Assembly (NCBI GenBank): GCA_002394305.1
Contig: DGTM01000045.1
Span: forward strand, 9,348-27,808
Length of the DNA stretch: 18,461 nucleotides
Source: Prevotellaceae bacterium UBA4336
GTDB taxonomy: Bacteria > Bacteroidota > Bacteroidia > Bacteroidales > Bacteroidaceae
Direction of reading: 5' to 3'
A program made the translations under genes and the position numbers. The first letter of the stretch is position 1. Each line of letters starts with the position of its first letter. The notes beneath the pieces are model-generated. The model was not told the DNA's origin. It saw only the letters and a list, made by a program, of their open reading frames with translations, and ran no database searches. Below, piece after piece: positions 7,364-15,493 of this stretch.

Positions 7364-8454
7364 TTGCATATCTCCTTGTATAATTTAATGTAGTTGTCGG
7401 TCATCCTCTGCAATAGGAATTCCCGTTGGATGGTCTCTGCAGCATTCTTTCCCATTTGGGCAAGTTTTATGGGGGCATCAATCAAAGACGTAATCATGCG
7501 GGAAACCTCATCTGAGGTTTGTTCATTAATGAGTTTTCCATTCATATCGTCTTCAATAATCTCTGGAGTACCACCTTTGTTGGTGGCAATAACAGGGACT
7601 CCCCATGCCATTGATTCCATAATAGAATTGGAAATGCCCTCGCCGTGAGTAGAAGTTAAAACAGTTAAATCGCAGATTTGGTATATTTCATCAATATCAT
7701 CCCTGCGACCTATCATCTTTATGTATTCACGCTCATTGTCTTTTACTTGACGATTATAATGTTCCCATTGTGGCCCGTTGCCTACTGCGAGGAATGTTAT
7801 GTCCTGTCTGCTTTCAATGATTTTCTTTGCAGCATCAATATAGCATTGCCAGTCTTTGTTTTGCCAGAAGGAAGCAACCATTGCGACAACATATTTTGTG
7901 TTGATTGCCAATTGTCCTTTTTTAGACTCTTTATCTACAACATTATTAAATCGTGCTTCATTATAACCGTTATATATCAGTACGGATTTAGATGCAGGCG
8001 TTTTATATGCCAGAAGTCCTGCCTTGGAATTCGAAATGATTTTTATACAAACACGATTGCAAATATGATTGACAATTCCTTTGAGACCATGAGGGGTATC
8101 ACAATCTGCCACATAGGAAGCCAAGAATCTGAACTTGACAAAGGGATTAACAAGCAACACGAGACCAGCCGACATCAGGCCCCATGCCTGAACGATATCT
8201 GGTTTGAAGTCTTTTAGTAATCTATGCAAGACTTGGGCAGTCTTTATTTGGCAGAAACCATTGTTCTTCCTGTCAATAATCTCTATCTTAGCGGTGGTGT
8301 CGTACAATTCAGGATATGACACCTTGTTGTCTATGATAATAACTTGTATGTCATAGTAACCTCTGTTGTTCAGCCCCTGTATGAGTTGAAGACACCGTCG
8401 CTCCTTTCCTCCTCCCCCGAAGATATCTAAAATATATGTTATTCGCATAAGCAT
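7360..8454 (-). CDS. GT4-family glycosyltransferase
   Basis: This 364-residue GT-B glycosyltransferase opens with MRITYILDIFGGGGKERR, whose glycine-rich loop and following basic residue are typical of family 4. The second domain has VVAMVASFWQNKDWQCYIDA (189-208) and the Glu-x7-Glu motif EGISNSIME (272-280), then GVPVIATNKGGTPEIIED. It should act on the cytoplasmic face of the inner membrane, adding one sugar to the repeat unit. Two ATGs, at 8454 and 8448, are possible starts; the second gives the more usual N-terminus. A 165-bp AT-rich gap separates it from the preceding acyltransferase, the longest gap inside the cassette, and it is coupled by ATGA to the next acyltransferase. Codon use is strongly AT-rich: 16 of 60 bases are G or C in 7921-7980. 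Confidence 0.92.
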   Translation of the reverse strand: MLMRITYILDIFGGGGKERRCLQLIQGLNNRGYYDIQVIIIDNKVSYPELYDTTAKIEIIDRKNNGFCQIKTAQVLHRLLKDFKPDIVQAWGLMSAGLVLLVNPFVKFRFLASYVADCDTPHGLKGIVNHICNRVCIKIISNSKAGLLAYKTPASKSVLIYNGYNEARFNNVVDKESKKGQLAINTKYVVAMVASFWQNKDWQCYIDAAKKIIESRQDITFLAVGNGPQWEHYNRQVKDNEREYIKMIGRRDDIDEIYQICDLTVLTSTHGEGISNSIMESMAWGVPVIATNKGGTPEIIEDDMNGKLINEQTSDEVSRMITSLIDAPIKLAQMGKNAAETIQREFLLQRMTDNYIKLYKEICK

Positions 8455-8619
8455 GATTCTTATAAAACGAGAACTTTGAATGAAAATTTAGCAGGCTTCG
8501 ATAATACTTAATATTTTTTTCATTTCTATCAGAGTTAAAATGTTCAACAGCAACAGAAAAGGAGTATGTTACCATTTGCAGAGTTGGGTACGATGATTAT
8601 GCATGTTACATTGTATTGA
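8455..8619. other. 165-bp AT-rich intergenic gap inside the cassette
   Basis: This is the longest non-coding interval between glycan genes. I see no TAnnTTTG promoter, no strong hairpin with a U-tract and no RNA gene in it. A minus-strand open frame (start 8575) runs through it into the N-terminus of the following GT4 gene, but its product matches nothing I know. The gap may hold decayed coding sequence from a lost gene. Confidence 0.4.
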
Positions 8620-9153
8620 CTATGGGATGTCGATATACCTTTTCGTTATGAACTTTACATCTGGCAATTCCATGAGGATTTCCTTCTTCTCTTTTGCGCT
8701 ATGAGACTTGGTGTTAAGATTATAAATGAGATTCTTTTCGATGTATTGGTCAATCGTGCATATGTATTTGGCAGGATTGCCAGCCACTACAACATTTGAA
8801 GGGATGGATTTAGTAACAACACTTCCAGCTGCTATTAATACGTTGTTGCCAATAGTGACGCCCGGCATAATCTTCGAACCTGCTCCAACATATACTCTGT
8901 CCCCGAGAACAACTTTGCCAAAAAAGTCAAAGTTGGGATATTTGTCTCTGGCAACCAGTGCGCCACCATGAGTGTATATTTTTGTACCTTCGGTCAGCTG
9001 GCAAAAATTTCCAATAGATATGAGATATGGTTCTGTGCTCCAAAACTTGCTGGCTATTAGATTATGCTCGCCCATTTTTACTCCAGCATCCCGTGCTTGC
9101 TTTTCAAGTGAAAAAAAGATGCGTTTGAATAGATGTATTATTTTGTGTTTCAT
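8620..9153 (-). CDS. Hexapeptide-repeat acyltransferase (LbH fold)
   Basis: This 177-residue protein has a short helical N-terminus (LFKRIFFSLEKQARDAG) and then left-handed beta-helix repeats: PYLISIGNFCQLTEGTKIYT, VVLGDRVYVGAGSKIMPGVT and NNVLIAAGSVVTKSIPSNVV. It closes with VAGNPAKYICTIDQYIEKN, typical of WcaF/VatD-like acetyltransferases. His62 in THGG is the probable catalytic residue. It most likely acetylates a hydroxyl or amino group on a precursor sugar in the cytoplasm; acceptor and acyl group are unknown. It lies between two GT4 genes, 47 bp after the upstream one, and is followed by a 165-bp gap. The AT-rich composition agrees with its neighbours. It is the second LbH acyltransferase of the locus and only distantly similar to the other, so two different modifications are likely. 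Confidence 0.9.
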   Translation of the reverse strand: MKHKIIHLFKRIFFSLEKQARDAGVKMGEHNLIASKFWSTEPYLISIGNFCQLTEGTKIYTHGGALVARDKYPNFDFFGKVVLGDRVYVGAGSKIMPGVTIGNNVLIAAGSVVTKSIPSNVVVAGNPAKYICTIDQYIEKNLIYNLNTKSHSAKEKKEILMELPDVKFITKRYIDIP

Positions 9154-9200
9154 TCTTCCTGTCTCAACGAGTATCTAAATAACATACAATTGTCCCATTT

Positions 9201-10349
9201 CTAACAAACAATGGTAGTATCTGTAGAAATAACATTCAGTAATTTTAGTGTTTCAATGACCGAATTAAAGTGCTTTAGTGCAATATCAGCTCCGGCCCTC
9301 CCTATCTTTAATGCTTCCTTGGGGTTTTCTATCGCCCAAAGCAGTTTTTGGGCAAACATCTCTATGTTTGAAGGCTCAGATACAAGTGCAGAAACGCCAT
9401 CCTGCAGAAAACAGGGGATGTCACCAACTGAAGTGACTACAACGGGGTTCTCAGTTAATAGGTATTCACCCAATTTGGTGGGGAAACCATATCTTGCCTG
9501 TAAATTATCAGGTCTTGCAAGAGCTAATACCTCAGCATCCTTTAGTATTTGTGGCATTCTTTCTGATGAAACAACACCGATAAACACTATTCTGTCTTCT
9601 ATGCCAAGGTCTTTGATGAGTTTGAGATTATTTGAATTATCCTTGCGTGAAGGCGTCTTTCCTATAATGTAAAGTTTTATGTCGGTGTGCTTACAGCATA
9701 TAATGGCAAAGGATTTTATGAGCAGATCTACTCCATCCTTATTGTTTGAGGCTGTCCCGCAATAGGCAATATACCTTTCTCTGTTTTGTGTTTTCTTAAT
9801 ATCTCGAAACCTGTCGGCATTTACCATCATGTTTATAATATGAATCTTTGAAGGATTCATGCCCAATGTCTCATAATACTCTTTGAGCGGCTTGGAGATG
9901 ACGAATAGACCACATAGTCTATATAGCGTCTCTTTAATTTCACTTTCAGATAAGGCAAGCAATGGATTCAAAAAACCAGCGCTCGCATCAGGGTGTTCAG
10001 TTCTCTCTGCATATACTTTAACACCTTTAACATTTTCACACATTTTTGTCAAGAGAGTCAGTGAGTATGTGTAAACGATGTCACCTTCTTTTAATTTTTT
10101 TAGGAATCTGCTAATGTTTCGGAATAATGTCAGTCTGCGAAATATCCCCCGGTATAACATATAGGGACTCCACAGATATTCTACGGTGATATTTTTGAAT
10201 TGTGATTGAATCCTGCTGTAATGATTGTCCGGGTGTATATATACTACGGTTGCCTTAATTCCCATCTTGTCGAGAGCATAATAGTATCCCTGCATCCTAT
10301 TCTCTAATGCGGTATTAGGGCAATATTGAAAGTTTAGGAAATAAATCAT
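9201..10349 (-). CDS. GT4-family glycosyltransferase
   Basis: This 382-residue protein is a GT-B glycosyltransferase. The N-terminal domain (MIYFLNFQYCPNTALENRMQ) resembles the start of family 4 enzymes. The C-terminal domain contains YIAYCGTASNNKDGVDLLI (193-211), DRIVFIGVVSSERMPQILKD, and the donor-site segment ARPDNLQARYGFPTKLGEYL (278-297), followed by PVVVTSVGDIPCFLQDG. The GFPTKLGEYL form replaces the usual Glu-x7-Glu and is common in a subgroup of family 4. The ATG overlaps the Wzx stop as ATGA (10346-10349), indicating translational coupling. The enzyme should add one sugar to the lipid-linked repeat unit; donor and linkage cannot be deduced. AT-rich. Confidence 0.9.
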   Translation of the reverse strand: MIYFLNFQYCPNTALENRMQGYYYALDKMGIKATVVYIHPDNHYSRIQSQFKNITVEYLWSPYMLYRGIFRRLTLFRNISRFLKKLKEGDIVYTYSLTLLTKMCENVKGVKVYAERTEHPDASAGFLNPLLALSESEIKETLYRLCGLFVISKPLKEYYETLGMNPSKIHIINMMVNADRFRDIKKTQNRERYIAYCGTASNNKDGVDLLIKSFAIICCKHTDIKLYIIGKTPSRKDNSNNLKLIKDLGIEDRIVFIGVVSSERMPQILKDAEVLALARPDNLQARYGFPTKLGEYLLTENPVVVTSVGDIPCFLQDGVSALVSEPSNIEMFAQKLLWAIENPKEALKIGRAGADIALKHFNSVIETLKLLNVISTDTTIVC

Positions 10350-11569
10350 GCTCGTTTCGTATAAGTCAGGTAGAACATAATCATCGATGCAAAGTAGGCT
10401 AACGATGCGACAATCTTGGTAACGATAGCTCCCCAGATGCCGAAATAATACACACCAATTGTGAAGCCAATCAAGGCAATTGCACCAGATATGAATGCTC
10501 CGTTTCGTAGCGGCTTCCCTTGTCCATGCGCACCGAGGAAGCGGTTGAATACATCGCCGAGGCCGTGGAATGTGAAGCCGACGGATAAGACGCTTGCAAA
10601 GAGAGCGACATCGGCGTACCTGTCATCATAAAGAATCCCAATGACGGGGTAGACGAGAATGACAAACCCTGTCAGCGAAAGTAGCGACATGGAAAATGTG
10701 GAAATGAGTACTTTATGGCTGATGCAGTTCTCATGGGCAAAGCGTTTGAAGTAGGTCGTGCCAATTATGCTCGGTAACAGTGCAAGTGGACCTGTTACTG
10801 TAAGGGCTAAAGAATAAAACCCCACATTCGTATTGTCAAGAGCAAACATGCCGAGGGTAATGCCTGCGATGTATTGGACAGAGACGTTGGCAAGAGAACC
10901 ATAATACACCTGAAGTCCATAGGATTTGTTCTCTTGTCGCAAGGCCTTAAAAGTTTGCTTTAGGTTCTTGAATGATGGTTTGTTGTACCAAATGATGATG
11001 CTTAGAATGATGAGTGCTATACCATTCTGCAAAACCAGCATGAGCCAATTTGAAGCACCAAATTGTTTGTAAATGAAATAGGCAATACCAAGATAGCAAG
11101 CACTGGGTAGCAATCGAGCCGCTGCTATCGAGTAGATGCTGTTGTCGCCCTGGGCAGACGTGTTCATGTAGTTGAGCAATAGCACAGAACCACATACAGG
11201 GATGACTGTGTAGAAAAGCCATGCGAAGTCGCGATGGAGGACGTAATGGTGTATGAGGCCGCATGCCACCATGCATGCCATCATCAGGGCGACGGTCAGC
11301 CCGAGTATAGCTATCAGTCCCCCCTTTATTTGCGCAGCTTCTTCCTTGTCTTTTGCAATCGCCAGAAGTCGGCTGCCGGTGACGAAATAGCCGAAGAGGA
11401 ATATGCCGGAGAGCATCTGTATGATGTTGTTGACGTAGCGGACATCCCCGTACTCGCTTGGTGCAAGGTTGCGAGTGTTCAGGATGGAAACAAGCATGCC
11501 AACCAGCACACCGGCGAGGGTGCTGATATAAAGGACAATGACTTGCCTGCTATTCTTGTTAATTCTCAT
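10346..11569 (-). CDS. wzx: Wzx-like oligosaccharide flippase
   Basis: This polytopic membrane protein of about 407 residues is built almost entirely of hydrophobic helices, consistent with the roughly 12-helix MATE/MOP topology of polysaccharide flippases. The start has the usual pattern of a basic N-terminus followed by a first helix (VIVLYISTLAGVLVGMLVSI) and then NLAPSEYGDVRYVNNI, characteristic of the family. It should move the undecaprenyl-diphosphate-linked repeat unit from the cytoplasmic to the periplasmic face of the inner membrane. I chose the ATG at 11569; the frame extends to a GTG at 11578. It overlaps the end of the Wzy-like gene by 11 bp and is coupled by ATGA to the following GT4. 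Wzx proteins are too divergent to infer the substrate. The symbol is assigned by function and context. Confidence 0.9.
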   Translation of the reverse strand: MRINKNSRQVIVLYISTLAGVLVGMLVSILNTRNLAPSEYGDVRYVNNIIQMLSGIFLFGYFVTGSRLLAIAKDKEEAAQIKGGLIAILGLTVALMMACMVACGLIHHYVLHRDFAWLFYTVIPVCGSVLLLNYMNTSAQGDNSIYSIAAARLLPSACYLGIAYFIYKQFGASNWLMLVLQNGIALIILSIIIWYNKPSFKNLKQTFKALRQENKSYGLQVYYGSLANVSVQYIAGITLGMFALDNTNVGFYSLALTVTGPLALLPSIIGTTYFKRFAHENCISHKVLISTFSMSLLSLTGFVILVYPVIGILYDDRYADVALFASVLSVGFTFHGLGDVFNRFLGAHGQGKPLRNGAFISGAIALIGFTIGVYYFGIWGAIVTKIVASLAYFASMIMFYLTYTKRA

Positions 11570-12893
11570 AGTCGTCACTCGCTTCTAAATAGTCCAAAGT
11601 CTCCAATTCTATCTCATCTTCTTCAAAGCAGAAGAGACCGTATAACCAAAAGGCTGTAAATATGGGGATACAGAAGATGAGGTATGATACAGAAGATAAT
11701 AGCAAGATGATAGCATAAACGAACTTGTTTTGATGCCAACTGGCTCGGCCTATTTTATAGGATGAATAGAAAAGTAGGATGTATAGAAAAACTCCAACGA
11801 AGATACCATACTGACTGAGTATTTTCACAAGTCCACCAGTAAGTACGAGGTTTTTCGAAATATTCTGCTTAAACCAACTATGGTCAGTGTTCCTACTATA
11901 TCCGAGGAAAGGTTCTTGCCGGAAATTGATCCATTCAAGATATGCCGATTCAAAGCGGTCGAGCGAACCTAAATACTCGTCACCATGTTCTTTTGCATTG
12001 TAGTTAATACCCTTCATCCTTTCGCGTGTCAACCCTTCGAAGTTGGCCCTGTCTTGAATCTTGTTTCCCATGAAGTCAAGAGAAAAGAGAAATACGGTGA
12101 GAGGCAGCAATATAAATGTAAAAACTAACACTCGTGTGGGATTAGCGTTAGTAAGCAAGAAGATGACATAAAGCAGGCACACAATGCTATAGCCGGTTGT
12201 GGACATTGTGCTGGCAAGCGCCAATAACAAGATGAGGATTTTCTTATTACCCCTGAATACCATGCCTTCACGGGATAAATTGATGAGGATGGCCGGAATC
12301 AGCATGATGGCAAATCGTCCGGGTTCCCATGAACATCCTTGATTACGGACAAGATCTCCGTAAACCTGATTTTTTGCAGGGTCAGTCCAGTTATAGAGGT
12401 AGAGGAAATTGTTTCCATTGGCCGTTTCGGGGAATAGATGGAAAAAAGCTCCTGATGCCGGAATGACAACACTTATTCCCCAAAGGAACAGGCTGATAAC
12501 GGAAAATACGACCATGATATGTTCGTATATCGGGAACAAATCGCGCCCAAACACGCGGATATGGATAAAGGCAATAAATATGGCATATATCAGGAAGAGG
12601 CAATACGACAGATTGGCGGGGCTGAAGTCGTGAAACTTATAGCATACTGCCACCGACCAGCCAAGCATGATGCCTACAAGCATCCACAGTTTGTTATGGG
12701 CAAAACTGATAGGATTACGGATAAGCAATATAATGGTCAGTACGATGGGAATGAGCAGTGGTATGGGATTGCCGGAAAGGACTCCCACCATACGTCCTGT
12801 TTCTGGTGTCATCTGTGCCATATAGATGACCATCACGAAGAGGTAGAGATATTCGTAGAGGGGGTAATATAGGTTGTCCAGAATTTTAATCAT
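11559..12893 (-). CDS. wzy: Wzy-like O-antigen/capsule polymerase
   Basis: This membrane protein of about 444 residues has many hydrophobic segments (for example LLIPIVLTIILLIRN, LFLIYAIFIAFIHI, IMVVFSVISLFLWGISVVIP) and one long hydrophilic loop in the C-terminal half. The loop runs from about MGNKIQDRANFEGLTRERMK to EPFLGYSRNTDHSWFKQ, with the Arg, Gly and His residues typical of the periplasmic loop of Wzy and WaaL-type proteins. In the periplasm it should join repeat units delivered by Wzx into a polymer. The frame opens at a TTG (12929), but I prefer the ATG at 12893. The acidic C-terminal tail (CFEEDEIELETLDYLEASDD) is cytoplasmic by inference. The adjacent overlapping flippase gene strongly supports the call. 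A ligase-type role is the main alternative. Confidence 0.82.
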   Translation of the reverse strand: MIKILDNLYYPLYEYLYLFVMVIYMAQMTPETGRMVGVLSGNPIPLLIPIVLTIILLIRNPISFAHNKLWMLVGIMLGWSVAVCYKFHDFSPANLSYCLFLIYAIFIAFIHIRVFGRDLFPIYEHIMVVFSVISLFLWGISVVIPASGAFFHLFPETANGNNFLYLYNWTDPAKNQVYGDLVRNQGCSWEPGRFAIMLIPAILINLSREGMVFRGNKKILILLLALASTMSTTGYSIVCLLYVIFLLTNANPTRVLVFTFILLPLTVFLFSLDFMGNKIQDRANFEGLTRERMKGINYNAKEHGDEYLGSLDRFESAYLEWINFRQEPFLGYSRNTDHSWFKQNISKNLVLTGGLVKILSQYGIFVGVFLYILLFYSSYKIGRASWHQNKFVYAIILLLSSVSYLIFCIPIFTAFWLYGLFCFEEDEIELETLDYLEASDDYEN

Positions 12894-12976
12894 GAGCTTG
12901 AATGTAGAGTTGTTCGTTCCAAATTTCAAGTGCTATTAGGGATTACCTCTTGATTGGAAGGGTCGAAGTTCTGTAT

Positions 12977-15391
12977 TTATCGGGGCTTACTTGTGGAATA
13001 TTTTTTTCGTGTGCCGTCGGAGTAGAGTATGATGTTGAATCCTTTCTGAACGGTTTGTGACTTCTTGCCTGTCGCATCGTAGATGGCCGTTATGGCATGC
13101 TTGTCAATGATGTTTGGCGAAGTGATGGCGGTCGCTATGGAGTCGGTTGCAATGATTGCCACCGAGTCTCCGAGTTCGAGGGAAGCAAGGTCTGGCTGAA
13201 TATACTGGGCATCGGAGACTTGGGTGGAGATGCGCCCGTCGGCATGCTTTACGGACATAGTCCAAGATGTATTACAGTTGCTTGAGCTGATGGATAATGG
13301 GAATGATGAGAACCAGGCGCCATCGAAACGCCCTGTGCGAAGCGGAATGTCGCAGACTGAAATGCAGGTTTCGTCTGTTTCGGAATCATTACCATATTGT
13401 GCTGCTATGCTGAGTGGAATAACCTTGCCTAAAGAGAAGTAATCGGCCATTTGCCTATACACATAGTTCGGACGATTGGTGGCATAGTCGCAAAGCCTAT
13501 CTATGTATATAGTATGTAATTGCAGTGTGGACATGTTTGAATAAGCGGCAAAGGTTGGAGCTATTTCGTCTATTATCTCTTCGTCCATCTTGCGAATAAC
13601 AGGCACACATATTTCCGGACGCATGAAATCACCCAAGTATGTGGCATATGAAGCAATGAATTTGTTGCGAAATTGAGGGAATGACATCATTTTTTCGTAG
13701 AGCTTGCTGCATGTCCTATTGTACCATATTGTCGCTTGCTCATATTCTTGGCTTTGGGGGTCTGAAGTGCCAAGGATGTAATTAAACATATTCCATGTGT
13801 GGTCGTTTATAGAGATAAAATCCAAATCTTTCAGTATCCAGTGCCACCGGCCATTCTCCGTTGCCTGCTTCCACATAGAAACATTGTTATTTGGGAAGTC
13901 GGTGTTAGAAGCATAACATTCTGCGATGAAGGAATTCATGAAGTTCTCTACGTTCATCTGTTGTGCTAACTCGTCATAGGTGACATCCTCCCTGTGATAG
14001 GAAGCGCGGAATGGATTAAATAAAGGATTAGTTTCCCTCCGATAGTGATTCGCATCTGCTGTTTCTATATCTTCCTCTTTGATGGGGTAATTACTGGTAA
14101 CGTAATCTTCGTTGGAACGTTCTCGCATACCAAAAACACCCTTGTACTGCCCATTGATATATGCTATAACTGGCTCGTATGCCTGCCAATCGATGCTGTC
14201 AAGGTTCGTCCCAAACATCTTTTGCAGAAATGCGTCATCTATGCGTGACTTTAGGCAGTTGTTGCCGCCAGTTCTCAGAATGAACGATTTGACTGTACGA
14301 ACTTCAGGCTTGTCTCTCCAAAAAGAGCCTTTAAAGTCCTTTTCCGAAAAGCGTTTCTTTGCATATAGTTTGAGACCTTTTTGTTTGTATTTCCTTGTTA
14401 CACCGCCTTGAACAGCCATTTCTCCATATTGGTTGAAGAATGTTGTGCCGGATGATGTGCTGAAATACTCGAAATTGGCTGGGCGACGCCAGTCATAGGT
14501 ATAGTTAGGTTTCCCATCGGTACTGTCATTTGAGAGTATGCCTTCTTCGCTGCTATAAAGGTAAGTACTGTCTGTAGCGATGGAGATGATTGGTAACGAG
14601 GTGTCTCTTGGATGAAAGATGTAGGAGTGGGTCGTGGAAAGAACAGGGTGCATGTGGTGCGAGAGGAGCTTTGCGCGAACGACTGTGCTTTTGTCTATCG
14701 TGAGCGTGAAGAGGGTGTCTGACAAAGAATCCCAGTTGGGTTCGCTTCCGTCCGTTGTGATGTAGATGCGTGTGTCACTGGGCACACCCCATGGCATGCT
14801 TATTGTGATGGTTTCTGGTCCGTTTGTCATTACATGCCCTTCGGTAGAGAACTGAGGTTGAGGCAGGACGCCGACACATTCTTTGCTGTTATTGGCAGCT
14901 CCTGGTGTGGGGGTCATTTCGTGTTGCCATTCGCTGCTTCCGTCTGTCACGCGGCCGTATGCTACGTTTGGTGCTGGCATACTCTTATAAGCAACGGAGT
15001 CTATCCATTGCCAGTTGTCGTTCATCAGATATAGTTTCCCTTTCCCTGACTCAAGGTTGAAATTGCAGTGGAGTGGGATTCCTGATGTTTTATCACAATA
15101 GACAACCAAATGGCCTCCAGGCTCGATGTATTCATCTGTGAAGGAAATTGCAAGTGTTTCACCGAGAACGCTTGTGGGGCCAAGACGATATCCTTTTATC
15201 GAAACCCGTGTGTCACCAGTGTTGTGAAGTTCAACCCAAGAGTCAGGGAAGTCATGGTCGACCATCAGATAGTCAACATTAGATTGCATGATCTCGTTGA
15301 TGATAATTTTGCCCTGTGCGAATGTTGGGCCAGAGGCGGAGATTGCAATCAGGAATAGAGTGACGAGTATATGGGTTGTTCGTATTCTCAT
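12977..15391 (-). CDS. Secreted CotH-kinase-like protein with lamin-tail and chitobiase-C-like domains
   Basis: The protein has 804 residues from the ATG at 15391. The longer frame from 15451 is unlikely because a signal peptide (MRIRTTHILVTLFLIAISAS, then a Phe-Ala-Gln cleavage region) begins here. The order is: a lamin-tail domain (about 26-145; INEIMQSNVDYLMVDHDFPD, WVELHNTGD); a chitobiase/hexosaminidase C-terminal-like module (about 155-255; RIYITTDGSEPNWDS); a CotH domain (about 265-620) with NGQYKGVFGMRERSNED and WILKDLDF, matching the ATP- and metal-binding motifs of CotH kinases; and a C-terminal module ending AIYDATGKKSQTVQKGFNII plus LYSDGTRKK, like type IX-type sorting ends in Prevotella. 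Spore-coat CotH phosphorylates CotB and CotG. In Bacteroidetes the substrate is unknown, and a surface role is inferred. It sits between the ATPase/nuclease gene and the wzy-like gene, on the right edge of the AT-richer cassette. Kinase activity is not proven. Confidence 0.88.
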   Translation of the reverse strand: MRIRTTHILVTLFLIAISASGPTFAQGKIIINEIMQSNVDYLMVDHDFPDSWVELHNTGDTRVSIKGYRLGPTSVLGETLAISFTDEYIEPGGHLVVYCDKTSGIPLHCNFNLESGKGKLYLMNDNWQWIDSVAYKSMPAPNVAYGRVTDGSSEWQHEMTPTPGAANNSKECVGVLPQPQFSTEGHVMTNGPETITISMPWGVPSDTRIYITTDGSEPNWDSLSDTLFTLTIDKSTVVRAKLLSHHMHPVLSTTHSYIFHPRDTSLPIISIATDSTYLYSSEEGILSNDSTDGKPNYTYDWRRPANFEYFSTSSGTTFFNQYGEMAVQGGVTRKYKQKGLKLYAKKRFSEKDFKGSFWRDKPEVRTVKSFILRTGGNNCLKSRIDDAFLQKMFGTNLDSIDWQAYEPVIAYINGQYKGVFGMRERSNEDYVTSNYPIKEEDIETADANHYRRETNPLFNPFRASYHREDVTYDELAQQMNVENFMNSFIAECYASNTDFPNNNVSMWKQATENGRWHWILKDLDFISINDHTWNMFNYILGTSDPQSQEYEQATIWYNRTCSKLYEKMMSFPQFRNKFIASYATYLGDFMRPEICVPVIRKMDEEIIDEIAPTFAAYSNMSTLQLHTIYIDRLCDYATNRPNYVYRQMADYFSLGKVIPLSIAAQYGNDSETDETCISVCDIPLRTGRFDGAWFSSFPLSISSSNCNTSWTMSVKHADGRISTQVSDAQYIQPDLASLELGDSVAIIATDSIATAITSPNIIDKHAITAIYDATGKKSQTVQKGFNIILYSDGTRKKYSTSKPR

Positions 15392-15428
15392 TAGCTGTGA
15401 TTCTGGGCTTGAGTCCTTTTTCGTTTTC

Positions 15429-15490
15429 TTTTGTCCCGCAGTACCCTGCATACCACTGGGCGAAGGCGCGGAGGTGGGGAGGTCTTGGCG
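15429..15490 (-). repeat. Direct-repeat remnant of the epimerase gene 3' end (copy distal to the ATPase gene)
   Basis: On the minus strand this stretch reads as the last 54 bp of the UDP-glucuronate epimerase gene with three substitutions and an 8-bp insertion (15475-15482). Its in-frame peptide is LRAFAQWYAGYCGTK, against LRAFAQWYAGYYGTK in the real gene. The insertion breaks the frame, so it is a non-coding relic. It begins 3 nt after the ATPase stop codon, and similarity ends exactly at the epimerase stop position. With the copy at 17053-17106 it brackets the ATPase/nuclease gene. Confidence 0.93.
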
Positions 15491-15493
15491 AAT

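Noticed and set aside
8351..8575. 74-codon minus-strand frame as a functional gene
   Set aside because: It overlaps the start of the GT4 gene by over 100 bp and its product is unrecognised; kept only as a possible relic.
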